A stretch of 64,000 nt of DNA from Neoechinorhynchus agilis (GCA_051530055.1 CM121342.1:4836001-4900000); one strand, 5' to 3'; numbered from the stretch's first letter, positions 22,701 to 33,385 are shown. The notes: generated by a model from the letters alone, not told the origin. Program-made: numbers and translations.

Positions 22701-22898
22701 TCGTACATTACTGCCTTCAAAGGAATTAGAATCTTAATTTCCATCAGATTATTGATTTCAATTATTGGAACATGTTATTTTTTTCTGACAATTTGCAATA
22801 AGAAGGGGACCTTTAAAATCTTCAAGATAAAAATTAAATTGTTTCTATGGCAACGGATTAAAGCCTAAAGATAACAATTAATGCCTTCGGTGGTTTAA

Positions 22899-23600
22899 AT
22901 GTCTACAGAGTTCAATCTTGACGCTCAAAACGTAAAGAGAGATTCGTCTCGTAAATCGCAAAGTACTGAAAAGTTTAAACGTGAGAATAACATTGAGAAG
23001 GTAAATATTGAAAAGATGATGGTCATTGAAGAAATTAAACCGCTAATGGCAGAAGGACGTTTTCAATTAGGTGTTCAAAGGGATGCAATTTGGAGCGGAC
23101 AGAGGAAATCTATCTTTTGGACGGACGATAGACCTGCACCGCAATCGGTGCAACTCGAGCCATCCTTCCGAGAGGCCAACAGAAGCGAATTACGAATTCT
23201 GTGCCTTCCACGTGCGCAAAACGTCGTTCAAAAGAAGAGAAAACGGCCGATAACATTAAACGAAAAGGATTTTGAACGATTCTCGAATTTGAATTACAAT
23301 GAGCCAAAGAAACGCATAAGAAAAAAGGATTCAACGTGCCCGTGTCCGATTTGCGACACCCTTGAACCGATTGAAGTCGTTCGAGGAATCGGCCCAAAGA
23401 CAGGGATTTGGTTGCGGGATCAAAATATCAACAGTCAGTTCAGTCTCATCGAACATTTAAATAAAATTGGAGTGGATGCATTTGCGAGGTGGCTCGGGGA
23501 ATGCCCTACTGTTAACCGAAGACGTTTATTCATGATTATAAAATCAACTGAAGTGGCAAAAAGATCAGTCGACGAATACAAAACACGGAAAAGAAGTTGA
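22899..23600 (+). CDS. Unrecognised 233-aa basic protein with a helix-hairpin-helix-like C-terminus
   Basis: A single open frame with a genuine ATG, opening MSTEFNLDAQNVKRD. The first 150 residues are charged and low in structure, with basic stretches (KKRKRPITL, PKKRIRKKD) that could be nuclear localisation signals. A CPCPIC cluster follows. Then residues about 155-215 read IEVVRGIGPKTGIWLRD and LIEHLNKIGVDAFARWLGEC, which resembles a helix-hairpin-helix or SAM-type DNA-binding fold. It ends RSVDEYKTRKRS. No specific family is recognised. Codon composition looks coding and no frame breaks are seen. A nuclear role is inference. Confidence 0.6.
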   Translation: MSTEFNLDAQNVKRDSSRKSQSTEKFKRENNIEKVNIEKMMVIEEIKPLMAEGRFQLGVQRDAIWSGQRKSIFWTDDRPAPQSVQLEPSFREANRSELRILCLPRAQNVVQKKRKRPITLNEKDFERFSNLNYNEPKKRIRKKDSTCPCPICDTLEPIEVVRGIGPKTGIWLRDQNINSQFSLIEHLNKIGVDAFARWLGECPTVNRRRLFMIIKSTEVAKRSVDEYKTRKRS

Positions 23601-23689
23601 TTTTTGCGCTTCGAAGGCGTTCAAGAAGATAGAGTTTAATGGAAACTTATTGCAACAATATTGATATGTTCTTGTTCTACTTTGGATTT

Positions 23690-24249
23690 TCTTGAAAATA
23701 AAGACCAAGTAGACGAACAAAGGAGACACGATTGATAGGAAAAGAAAGAAGTGGTTGATCGGAAGGACTATTTGAGATTGAGAATACGATTTCAAAGAGG
23801 GTAAGACATTTAGAGGAGCAAAATGCTTGAATGTGAGAAATCTCGTTAGAAGTAATTGAGAGTCGATGAATATATAATGATTCTAAGATCATCAGCATAC
23901 AATAAGTATTTAGAATAAGAAGAGGATGAAATAAGATCGTTCAGGAAAATGTTGAAAAGAATGGGGGGAGAGAAGAGGACCCTGGGGACTCATTTGTTGA
24001 TTGCCAAAGTGTTCGAGGCGATGCTGAAAGGATAATCAACCATTTGATTTGTAAGGCCGCAAGACCAAATTTAGAGCATGTATCAAGGAGAAGATTGTGA
24101 TCGACGGAATCAAAAACTTTATGGATGTCGCCGAGAGATGAATAAAGGATGTGCGTCGAGGTTATGAGATGCAAAAAAGGGCGTCCGTACACAAAAAGCC
24201 CGACCGGAAACCGAATTGAATGGGTTAAATTTTTCGATTGAAGGTTCAA
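23690..24249 (-). mobile_element. LINE (non-LTR) reverse-transcriptase fragment
   Basis: Read on the minus strand, DIHKVFDSVDHNLLLDTCSK is the non-LTR RT 'D-x-KAFDxVDH' motif. Beyond a frame change there is PQGPLLSPLLFNIFLNDL and then LLYADDL, the RT catalytic box. The order and spacing match a jockey/CR1-like clade RT palm. Stops and frame changes show that it is dead. Only the central RT is present; no endonuclease or 3' tail was found next to it. Confidence 0.8.
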
Positions 24250-24529
24250 CGGAACTTTAGAGAAGATGGAGTGTATTCGGAAGCCGAAAAGTGCTCGATA
24301 TTTTCATTACCAACTACTCGTAATGGGATTTAGCGACTTATTGATTCAGTGCAACCAACCGTAAATTATCAACACGAAATATTTAGAAGTTGACTCTATT
24401 ATCCAAGACATCCTCGTTCATAATAAACTACTCTAATAACGAGTTAACTTTTTGTTGTAAGTTCGAACTCATATGAACGACTAAATTTTTGAAAGATTGC
24501 AGAACGGTTTGTGTGCTAAAAAGCATGCA

Positions 24530-25130
24530 TCCAAGATGAAAATCTGAGAACGGGTCAACGAATTTTAAAACAATGTTGTTTTTCTCATGAAAAAACCCAA
24601 TTTCACGTGAGTTTGGCTCCCTTTTTCCCTTTTTAAATTATTATCAGCTCACATTTATGTCTATTTACGACTGTATGATTTTTTAGACTGCTGCTGCTGC
24701 TGCTGAAAATGGTATTTGCACCTTTAATTCCAAGATGAAAATCTGAGAACGGGTCAACGAATTTTAAAACAATGTTGTTTTTCTCATGAAAAAACCCAAT
24801 TTCACGTGAGTTTGGCTCCCTTTTTCCCTTTTTAAATTATTATCAGCTCACATTTATGTCTATTTACGACTGTATGATTTTTTAGACTGCTGCTGCTGCT
24901 GAAAATGGTATTTGCACCTTTAATTCCAAGATGAAAATCTGAGAACGGGTCTACGAATTTTAAAACAATGTTGTTTTTCTCATGAAAAAACCCAATTTCA
25001 CGTGAGTTTGGCTCCCTTTTTCCCTTTTTAAATTATTATCAGCTCACATTTATGTCTATTTACGACTGTATGATTTTTTAGCTGCTGCTGCTGCTGCTGA
25101 AAATGGTATTTGCACCCTTAATTTCGAGGA
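24530..25130. repeat. Tandem array, about 198-bp unit, 3 copies, with CTG runs
   Basis: TCCAAGATGAAAATCTGAGA starts copies at 24530, 24729 and 24925. The copies are nearly identical. Each ends with a CTG/GCT microsatellite (4 to 6 triplets) right after TTTTTTAG, so CTG length is the main variable site between copies. No coding use is supported. Confidence 0.95.
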
Positions 25131-25271
25131 ACCATGTTTTACGGCGTCGACAGTGGATCTTTTGTTCCGAACTTTCCTAGATTTGCATTATAATGCTGAT
25201 TTTATTATTAGAAACACGCACACGCAATAGAAATCAATTAATCATCGAGAGAGAGAGAAAATCCTTGGAGG

Positions 25272-26000
25272 TTATAAAGTTTGAATTTCAGTGAAATACT
25301 TCCAAAGATGATCTAAAACGAGTTTTGATTGAATTGCTCTGGGATCGAGCGTGAATGGGAACGCCTCTACTTCCAAGGATTCACTCGTTATCTTCTCAAT
25401 CAGCAAATGTGGAGTCATCAGTATGTCTTTACCAACAATCTGATTCTATGGGATGACAAACGTTGAATATAAGTACCATCATAAACACCAGCGATTAATC
25501 CACGGGCACATCCTTCTCCATCTCAACGATTATAGCCACCATACAATGACAACAATAGGCTTATTGAGAACATCTTAAATTAGCCACGATTTTTCAAAGA
25601 TATTAATGTCATCAGACGAAAATGAAAAAATAAATAGCACCTAATTTCAACCTCTAAAATAGATTAGTTTTATCATGTGCCTTATGCCAATGTTGGTTGA
25701 TACGTTCCGTGTCGGTGAAACCCTGGAAAGGTCAACTAATTCTCTAAAGATCTCAAAAAGCCATATGGAATTGTTATTAATCAAGAAAAACTGACGGGGA
25801 TTTTTCTATTGTTTAGAAAATGATGCCACTGGTTATAGAAATAAATTTGATTGGGGCGACGTTTATAGATCTCGATTATACTTAAAAAGTCTCAAGCTTC
25901 TTGTCTGACTTAAAGACATAGCCGCAGTTTCGCTTGTCTCCTTTTAGACAGTCATTAAGTCCGGCGGTGAAGTGTGAGATGAATAAATAATGAGAAACGG
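25272..26000 (-). other. Possible unrecognised or decayed gene
   Basis: At 25272-25445 (minus) an acceptor-like CCATAG is followed by 57 uninterrupted codons, including NQIVGKDILMTPHLLIEKIT and VEAFPFTLDPRAIQSKLVLD, ending in TAA. Upstream on the same strand, coding-like pieces read DGEGCARGLIAGVYDGTYIQ (near 25480-25550) and HFTAGLNDCLKGDKRNCGYV (near 25900-25980), in different frames. They may be exons of a small-intron gene or remains of one. No family is recognised. The remaining part of 25131-26276 shows nothing else. Confidence 0.35.
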
Positions 26001-26276
26001 TACAACAAGTTTCGAGCACAGGTACCGCGCATTTGTGGATCCAGAATTCTAAAGTACAAATGTAATAACTTCATCGTCCTCACCTGCCACTTCCTCTCTC
26101 CTATTTTTACAAATGAATAATACGCTCGCTAACCAGAATATCCTCTCATCCGTCTCAAAATGCCAAAATGATTATGGCAGTAGGGTTTGCTTGGTCCAAG
26201 CGGTGTGATCGTAGATTGCAATACCTTTTCAGCATCCGATAATATCTACTTTCATTTGAAAAAGGCAAATGTACCA

Positions 26277-26861
26277 ATGCTGTCCTCATCGCTCCTTTTC
26301 CTAAGCACATTGCAAAGTAAGTTTTATAAACATTGATTCGAATGGACTGTTTGGTGCTCTCAGATTACATAATGGGGCGGCATACGACGACGACGGGTAC
26401 TTTGTCCTTTGAATTTGAAGTTCTCACATTCTACGAAGGCGACCTCGGGAATCTGACTTGCTTTGTGTCGCCCCTTACTCCTACGAACCTGGTTGATTGG
26501 CACTTTGATGGTGAACAAATAACTCAAGGTAGAGCCGTCCTGTCGAAACGGTACAATGTATATCGAACCGATATCGATGCAATCAGTCTTTTTATATATC
26601 CCATAGAGGCAAATGACACTGGACGGTGAGAGATGAAGCGATCTGAGATTATACTCACTTTGTTAGGTACCTTTGTGTTGAACATGAAAATGGAGAAATC
26701 AACGAGTTCGATGTTTATGTGAATAGTGAGTGCATAATAAACGGACCTTCGACCAATCCGTTTCAGAATTTAGAGCTTGCAATCAAGTTCATGGGCTCAG
26801 TGTTCAATATCTCGATCTGATGATGGCTATCATAACAGTGGCTGTGATGATTACTTACTAA
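26277..26861 (+). CDS. Small single-Ig-domain surface protein (four exons)
   Basis: Exons 26277-26316, 26364-26625, 26667-26725 and 26767-26861 join in frame with GT-AG introns of 47, 41 and 41 nt. The product (151 aa) begins MLSSSLLFLSTLQ, a signal peptide. It then has one Ig-like domain: the B-strand Cys in GNLTCFVSPL, a Trp in LVDWHFDGE, and DTGRYLCVEHENG with the F-strand Cys; the Y-x-C is completed only by the second splice, which supports the gene model. The C-terminus (YLDLMMAIITVAVMITY, then stop) is a hydrophobic stretch without a cytoplasmic tail, so a GPI anchor is more likely than a transmembrane tail. An N-glycosylation site (NLT) is present. A cell-surface or secreted recognition role is inferred from the fold only. 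Confidence 0.7.
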
Positions 26862-27160
26862 AAATACCTTTTTTTAACATGGCACTCAAAATGCTCTCAT
26901 CATCATCATCAACTCTCCATTTTTTCCATGAATAAGTCCATGAATAAGCATGAAGCATCGACTTTTTAGTGTTCTACCACCACGGTGAGTTATTGAGTTT
27001 ATTGTACAAAAAACGATTTTAAAACAAATACAAGTGCGAAATAAAATTGTCAGGGTCGAATCCTTAATTTAGCATCTACAGAGAGAGAGATCCTAACTCG
27101 TACATTCGAGCCATCTAGTGTGTTTGTGCTCTTTTTTTTCAATTTGAGCAATAAAGAGTA

Positions 27161-27480
27161 TTATACTTTTGGTGGAAATAAATAGGAGAAGCAGTTCGCT
27201 CCTCTGCTCGAGTGCCCGCAGTCCGGGGACCATGAATCCGCTCGAATCACGTTTTCCCCGTTGATTTCGGTATTGATTTTTAACACGTCGCTGGCCGATA
27301 GATTCACAAATTCCATTGCGAGGGTATCCCGAAGGATTTTCTCTGGCTTGAGAATGCAGTCGATTCCGGGACGACTCCCGATGGTCCAATTGACCAAATT
27401 TGACTTAGAACCGAACAAGGCTAAATCGTAGTCGTCCAGCACAATCGGTTGGTCATTTCTGGACTTTATATCATATATTT
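27161..27480 (-). CDS. Unrecognised exon-like frame, partly repeat-derived
   Basis: A minus-strand frame of about 100 codons containing LALFGSKSNLVNWTIGSRPG, FVNLSASDVLKINTEING and a Cys-containing end (DCGHSSRGANCFSYLFPPKV). The ASDVLKIN segment matches the repeat pair at 14.86 and 15.02 kb, and CCCGAAGGATTTTCT within it recurs at 57331 and 61369. That argues for a mobile or multi-copy origin. No ATG is convincing. Either a repeat-encoded protein piece or a chance ORF. Confidence 0.3.
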
Positions 27481-27926
27481 TTTATGGCTCTCAAGAAGCA
27501 ATTTCGTTTAAATCCCATCTTTTTTTGACAAAATATTGTTAATCGATAGAGAGGAGGACAATTTTTCATTCGGCTACTCCAGTGACTTAGATTAAATTTT
27601 AAATTCGTGCATTGAGTACGTCTATATTGTAGAAATGATCATATCGAGAGCATACTCGGCCGGTTAAAAATCATTTTAGAAACCTCTTTCGAAATATTTC
27701 ATTAGAATAAATTTTTAATTGGGCGAGTATATTCTCCACATTGAACGTCGGCAGCAAAACTAAATTCCCGGATCACGATGGGAAGTGTAGGTCATAGTTT
27801 GCCGGCCGGCGTACGAGTTCTTCATTCGATGAACCACTAAGAATCGTTAAAAAGCTGGTTTCTTTCATAAAAGACCCTTTAGTCGTGTGATTGAACGGCC
27901 TGTGCTCATTCAGCATAATTTTTAAG

Positions 27927-28927
27927 ATGATCGTTCTGGAAGCGCTGGTGCTGGCAATGAATCTCCTTTATCATTACGTGATAATTTGGCCAACTGAAAC
28001 ATTCCGTAGAACTTTTCTGGACGTTGAGGACCGAGTACGAAGGCGATTGGACGGAAGGACAGCCATAATAACAGGAGGTGCTCGAGGTATTGGCCGTGAA
28101 ATCGCCTTCGAGCTCGCCCGACGAGGAGTCAATCTCATCATTGTTGATAAAAATCTAAAAGGTCTTCGAGATACAATAGGAGAACTTGAAGCACAACATT
28201 CTGCAATTGTTCTAAAGAGTTGTTGTACAGACCTTTCAAATCTCGAATCAACAAATGAAGCATTAAGCACCTTACGAGGACACTTAAAAGAACTCGGACT
28301 TCATGTGGACATTCTAGTGATGAACGCAGTGGATGATCCGCACATTGACCCCACTGGCGAGGATGTTGTGGACCCGTTGTTTTTAAGTCGGTTCGTAAAG
28401 CAGTGCACTGTCAACTTCCAATCGCATTGTCTATTCTATCGAGATTTCATCCCTGACATGATTTTAGAAGGTGGTGGTGGTCATCTAGTGACCATTTCCA
28501 CGGTATTGAGTGACCTTCAAATCCCTCAAACCACTGGGTACTGCGTGACCAAGGCCGCTTTAACCGCTCTCCATCGATGTGTTCGGTTGCAATAATGCAC
28601 TAGCCGATGGCGGCGGGGGGGGGGGGAAATCACCATCGAAAAGCGCTTTATGGGCCAAGTAGCGGTCTAAAGACGACAATCGCTTTTCCTTATCTCACTA
28701 ATACCGGTCTCTTTGACGGATTGAAGACTCGATTACATTGGATGTTTCCAGCAATGGATACTCAAACAGTTTCCAAAATCATTGTACAATCGGCATTCGA
28801 TTATGAAGACGAAGAAATTTACGTACCGGAGATTTTCAGGCTTTGCCAACTTGCACGTGCCATTATGCCCTCGAATCTCATGAACGAAATGATTCGCATC
28901 CTTAATCCTTATTTTTCGCATAAATAA
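27927..28927 (+). CDS. Short-chain dehydrogenase, SDR16C/17-beta-HSD11-like
   Basis: A membrane-anchored NAD(P)-dependent dehydrogenase of the retinol/steroid type. The ATG at 27927 (MIVLEALVLAMNLLYHYVII) gives an N-terminal membrane anchor. Then come the Rossmann motif ITGGARGIGREIAFELARRG, ISTVLSD with the catalytic Ser, and YCVTK, the catalytic Tyr-x-x-x-Lys. The C-terminal part continues in another frame at about 28659-28927 with GLKTTIAFPYLTNTGLFDGL. Between 28590 and 28658 the frame is broken around a run of twelve G (28616-28627). An intron from CG|GTTGC to AAGTAG would restore the frame but shorten the domain by about ten residues; an assembly error in the G run is the alternative. 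The DNA reads AATTTTTAAG directly before the ATG. Confidence 0.8.
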
Positions 28928-28929
28928 AG

Positions 28930-29960
28930 GGTTTTCAAGAGTAGAGCTATGTTCCGAGCTGCCAGGAGCGAGCGTGGCTTCGTGATCGAAATCTCGACAA
29001 GTGGCGTCCAAAAGAATATTAAATGAATTTAGTTTTCTAAGGGCACACAAAATGATTGGGCCGATTCGTTGACAACTAAATCTAGAGTCACACTTCACCC
29101 GGACAAAATTAGTACATTGCCTTAGAAAATGCGAGCTCTAAAACCGATAAATCATTTTTCAACGCCACTTTTAATACTTCTTTTGTTTTCTGATTTATCG
29201 CTTGCTTGTTCAAGGTTGTTGTGTCGAGTGTCGCTGATGAGATCACCCTTTAAATGTTCCTCATTTATTTTAGAAGAAAAAATACTATTTGCGAGCTGCC
29301 AAATATTAATAGAAGATTTAATTGATTACTCCACTATGTGTTTTTCTTTTGTTAACGTCTAAAATCCATCGGGCTTTTGGTTAGCCATTCAGAACACATT
29401 TGTCGGAATATAAATTTCTAAGTTTTTTTTCAGGAGATGTTTCTTTTGTTGAAAGCAACTCTTTCATTTACACACAACAACAAAACGTTTAAACAATCAT
29501 TACCGTCCACGAAGAAGAGGCATCGCCTCAGTGGTCGCGACCACACTCGCTGCGTTTCCTCTTTTCTATCGCGAAACCAATATTTTGGCGCAGGAAGGCA
29601 CCAGCTCTTGTATTTCCTGTCTTGGCCTGGAGTCTACTCGCTTAACTCCTTCGTAAATCTAAGTGCCGAGCTACCGAGCACGTGAGACTGAAAAACCACG
29701 CGAAAAAAAGGTTTCCTTCAATTAGAGCCACTTTCTGAATGCGTTTGGATAAAAAAACGCGCAAATTTTAACTTTTTCAGCAACGAACACAAACTTTTGT
29801 GTAAAAAATTAAGAGCTCAAACTTCGTTTTAAATGACATATCTTTGTACGATTTAAATCTCGAAAAGCAAATTTTCCGTATTGACTGTTTCTCAGATTCA
29901 AGATGATCACTAAAAGGGACGAAATACCTCGTTGAAGAAAGGTGGAAACGGACTGATGCG
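28930..29960. other. Intergenic, no supported gene
   Basis: Only short unconvincing frames. Near 29910-29975 (minus sense) there is a diverged piece related to the SINE-like array (ACGAAATACCTCGTTGAAG followed by TGCGTACAAATT). Nothing else was recognised. Confidence 0.4.
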
Positions 29961-30629
29961 TACAAATTCGTATACCGTACAATGTAGAAGGCTTTTTCAG
30001 TTAATCAACGGGAAAAAACATCGGAGTTTGTGTTTATAAAGCGCAAAACTCAACAATTTAGACGAATAATTCGAGGGAAAGTCGTTCCGTTTTCACATGA
30101 ACAAAACACTCGTAATCCCAATTCATCCTCTCTGAATGAAAACAAAAGATCGAACCTCATAAGAATAACGAAACGACTTTCCCGCCCCCCTCAGAACTTT
30201 CGTGTGTTCATGAGGACTCAAACGGGTCATTCACTTTTTTCTGTGATGTAAGAGATCTATGTAAAAGATCTGTTTGACTTCATGGCCAGAATAAAACTGA
30301 ATCAATATAACCGGCTAGTCACCAAAATATAATGAGAATTCTACCCAATGAATTTGTTACCGGCACGACACTACGATTCGAAAACTGAGAGATTTAACGT
30401 GCGTTGTTTTATTAATCGACATTTTGCTTCGATTTGATAACTCGACCACAGGGAGATTTATAGGTCGCCGTTAGACAAGAACTTCCTACCAAAATGTTTG
30501 TAGCAAATGGGCGCTACACTCCATATGGCTCTGATCAAAATTTTATATTTGGACGCAAACTTTTCTAAAAAAGACTGCGAACAAAAAGTTCTTCGGCATC
30601 ATGGACTTTCCTTCCTCGACTACCGATTT

Positions 30630-30760
30630 CTTAGATCAGAGCCACAAACCATACGAGGTATTTCGTCCTTTTTTTGCGTGGTTATGTGCCATTGGCGATG
30701 GTGGATTATGTGAACCGTTTGGCCCTAAACAGTTCGTTGTTGTACACATCGGTTTCAGAC
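30630..30760 (-). repeat. Diverged SINE-like copy
   Basis: CGAGGTATTTCGTCCTTTTT, TGCCATTGGCGATGGTGGAT and TATGTGAACCGTTTGG match the unit of the 11-12 kb array in order, with a decayed B box. A related copy is at 54490-54660. Confidence 0.55.
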
Positions 30761-30885
30761 TAAAAAGCCGATTAAGACCTAAACGAGATTAATGTGCTCA
30801 AGCGATGATGATGATTTGTGAACTTAACACAAGTGACCACCGAGCAACAACAAACCGATTAATGGTTTTTACCCGCTCTTTCTCA

Positions 30886-31912
30886 TTAATCTCTGGACAC
30901 GCCGAGCAACTGGAGGATATAAAGGAATATATAGACGATATCAAGATAGAGCATAATAGCAGCGAAAACATAATCTTCTTCGCTGATTTCATATCGTTTT
31001 CCGCCCATGATGAGTTGAATGTCAAGTGCAAGGAATATTGAGAAGAGGATAGCGCCGATTCCACCATAGAGCATGACCATAATTCTGGTTGGGAAAGCAA
31101 TCATGAAAACCGCGAACGCCATGAACGCGATACTGGCCACAAAAAGTGTTCCGGTACACTTGGTGAAATCGTATTTGGTTTGCATTGAGAATAGAATAAC
31201 ACTCAAACAGACGAGGACCGTGATTCCCATTGCAAGAAGGACATTTTGTGTATTATGAAAAGCGGTGATCATAGAGACCATGTAAGTCATCGAGAGATTA
31301 AGTATGGCCAGGATGGCATAGTTGATCCCTGGTCTACGGGCAACACTTTTGCAGCATGCGAGAGTAATGTAAGAAGCGAAGAATAGGACGAACGAAACGT
31401 AGTAGAGTGCTGGATTTTGCCTTACGAACGTTTTTAGTCCTGGCGTAAAATAGGACATTGCGACACATCCGAACGTAAATGACAAAAGGACGAGTAAAAT
31501 CAAAAATACTTTGCGGACAAAGATACGGCGTATCCGTTTATCATCAAGACCAACATAGTTTCCACTCGAAAACCCATCAGTTTGAGCTAAACAAAAAAGG
31601 TTTAAGATGTAGGTGTTTAAAAAACGGGAGAGACCAGGCAAAGGTTGTTGTACACCAGGATGAAATACGGTCGTACCAGGCGTTGGTCCTTGTGTATAAC
31701 TTCCTAATTCTGTCAGTGTTATTAGAGAGAGAGCAAAGCAATTTCTTTAGAGAGAGAGAAAACTGACCAGGCGATTGAACGACGAAAACGGGCTGCTGAG
31801 TGGGAAACGCACTCGCTGATGGTTGTCCTTTTTTCCGGGTTTTTAGAAGCGTTAAAGCAGCAAAAAAAGAACGATACTTACCGGCTTGTTGATACGTAAA
31901 ATCCGATTTCAT
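30886..31912 (-). CDS. Lifeguard / TMBIM family protein (GRINA-like), four exons
   Basis: A multi-pass ER/Golgi membrane protein of the Bax-inhibitor-1 superfamily, linked to Ca2+ leak and cell-death control. Exons 31882-31912, 31768-31815, 31635-31703 and 30886-31586 join in frame to 282 aa, with introns of 66, 64 and 48 nt. The N-terminus is Pro/Gln-rich (FPTQQPVFVVQSPGSYTQGP), typical of Lifeguards. Then KVFLILLVLLSFTFGCVAMS begins about seven membrane segments, with AILNLSMTYMVSMITAF and MLYGGIGAILFSIFLALDIQ. The C-terminal ISEEDYVFAAIMLYLDIVYI with FLYIL is the family signature carrying the acidic residues of the pore/latch. It sits between inverted repeats but looks fully intact. Confidence 0.93.
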
Positions 31913-32208
31913 TCGGTTGGAACGAATATCTGAAAGATGGTGTTGGGTCTTTCAAACAAAGTCTCTAGTAATAACCTCATGAACACGGGGCGGAAAAGTC
32001 GTTTCAGAGAAATTGAATTGGGATTACGAGTGTTTTGTTCATGTGAAAACGGAACGACTTTCCCTCGAATTATTCGTCTAAATTGTTGAGTTTTGCGCTT
32101 TATAAACACAAACTCCGATGTTTTTTCCCGTTGGTTAACTGAAAAAGCCTTCTACATTGAATTGACCCAAGAAAATTCTAGCTTGGTTCGGATTTATTAT
32201 GCGCTTGT

Positions 32209-33385
32209 TTACTGGCCATGTTCCTCGTCCTGTTCCCTGGGCTCCTCCTCTTCCGCTGCAACCGATACAATCGGCAAGGAACCAGTGTGAGTTGTTTCTT
32301 GTACCGGCCCTGCTTCGGACTCTTCTGCATTTACGATTTCAAGGTAGTCCTTAAGCTTATCTTCACCTTCGTCCAGAATACGGACCACTTCATCGCGTCC
32401 AACAATTCCCAAAGAGCAGTTAAGTTCATTCAGCTTCTCTTCATGAGGAAGTGTGTCTTTTACGTTGGTGAAAATGAACAAAATGCTTCTCTAAATTGAA
32501 CTGTTCGTATTTTTGTTTTAACGAATAAACAAATGTTTTTTTAAATTGCCGATATTTTGAGAGGTACAATTTTGTACGCGATTTTGATCAAGGATGTCTG
32601 AAAGTTCCTAAATGTCCGCGTACAATATTGTACCTCAATCAAAACATCGCCGATATTTTGTTTATTCCAACAAAAATTGGAAAAAAAGAAGCTTTCATGT
32701 TTGGCGCCAATGACGTATTTGACGAAAAAATACCCGGAAGAATTTCGGAAAAATGATTTTGCGCCCGCGCTCATTATCACCAGTTTAGAGCCCGAAGAGC
32801 GTGAACGCACAATTGGTCCAAATTGAGATTTGTGAGAGCGTTTCTGTCGGCGGACAAAAGTTTATCGAAATAAGTCCGCGCAGGTTGACTCCGAGCGCCG
32901 ATTGCCATCGCATGGCAGTCGTAGTAGTTCGCAGAAGGGCATAGTTGGTATAGATGCGTTTGTCCTTGTGGATCGACTACACCAACAAGGAGACCAACTC
33001 CGAACGCTCGTTGACCGTAAATCATAGTCGGTCGCTGGCACTTGCTAGCTAATGAATCCATCAACTTTTTGCCCCTAATCGGTTCTCTGAACTCGTATTT
33101 GTGTTCCATGCATTCCAAGCGAGCGCTTCGTGCCAAAATACGTCCATCAGAAGACAATCCACTCATCGAAAGAAGAACGTGCTCGTCCACGGCCTCAATC
33201 TTCCTCTGATAAGCACTGAGACTTGAAAGAGCCCTCTTAAATGCGCATAGAACCACATGAGTGCCGGATTTGATGCCAACTGTCGCCGAACCCTGACTAA
33301 CGGCTTCCATCGCATATTCGATCTGGTATATTCGACCATGAGGACTCCATATCGAAACGTCCGAATCGTATTGGTTTCTAAACAT
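32209..33385 (-). CDS. PSMA1: Proteasome subunit alpha type-1 (alpha-6)
   Basis: An outer-ring, non-catalytic 20S proteasome subunit. Exon 1 (about 32795-33385) begins MFRNQYDSDVSIWSPHGRIY then QIEYAMEAVSQGSATVG, the alpha-type N-terminal gate segment, and continues through YGVGLLV-like AFGVGLLVGVVDPQG and CPSANYYDCHAMAIGARSQ. The second exon (32209 to about 32465) supplies DTLPHEEKLNELNCSLGIVG and an acidic tail (AAEEEEPREQDEEHGQ), matching the usual C-terminal extension. The intron between them (about 330 bp) is long for this window and contains a small inverted repeat with GGTACAATTTTGTACGCG. The exact splice phase was not settled. Confidence 0.93.

Larger units (their letters stand above)
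29979..32156. repeat. Inverted repeats flanking the Lifeguard gene
   Basis: The left copy (29979 to about 30215) and right copy (about 31945-32156) are inverted and nearly identical over ACAATGTAGAAGGCTTTTTC, TTTATAAAGCGCAAAACTCA, CGAGGGAAAGTCGTTCCGTT and CACTCGTAATCCCAATT. The same peptide frame (MFIKRKTQQFRRIIRGKVVP) is open in both copies simply because they are copies. Related single copies lie at about 36380-36450 and 63440-63720. Either two independent insertions of one element or the ends of a larger element that contains the gene. Confidence 0.75.

Noticed and set aside
30507-30792. ORFs of 63-68 codons
   Set aside because: They lie in a decayed SINE-like copy.
30030-32109. Paired ORFs reading MFIKRKTQQFRRIIRGKVVP as a gene family
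   Set aside because: The identical peptides follow from two copies of one non-coding repeat; there is no sign of protein-level selection.
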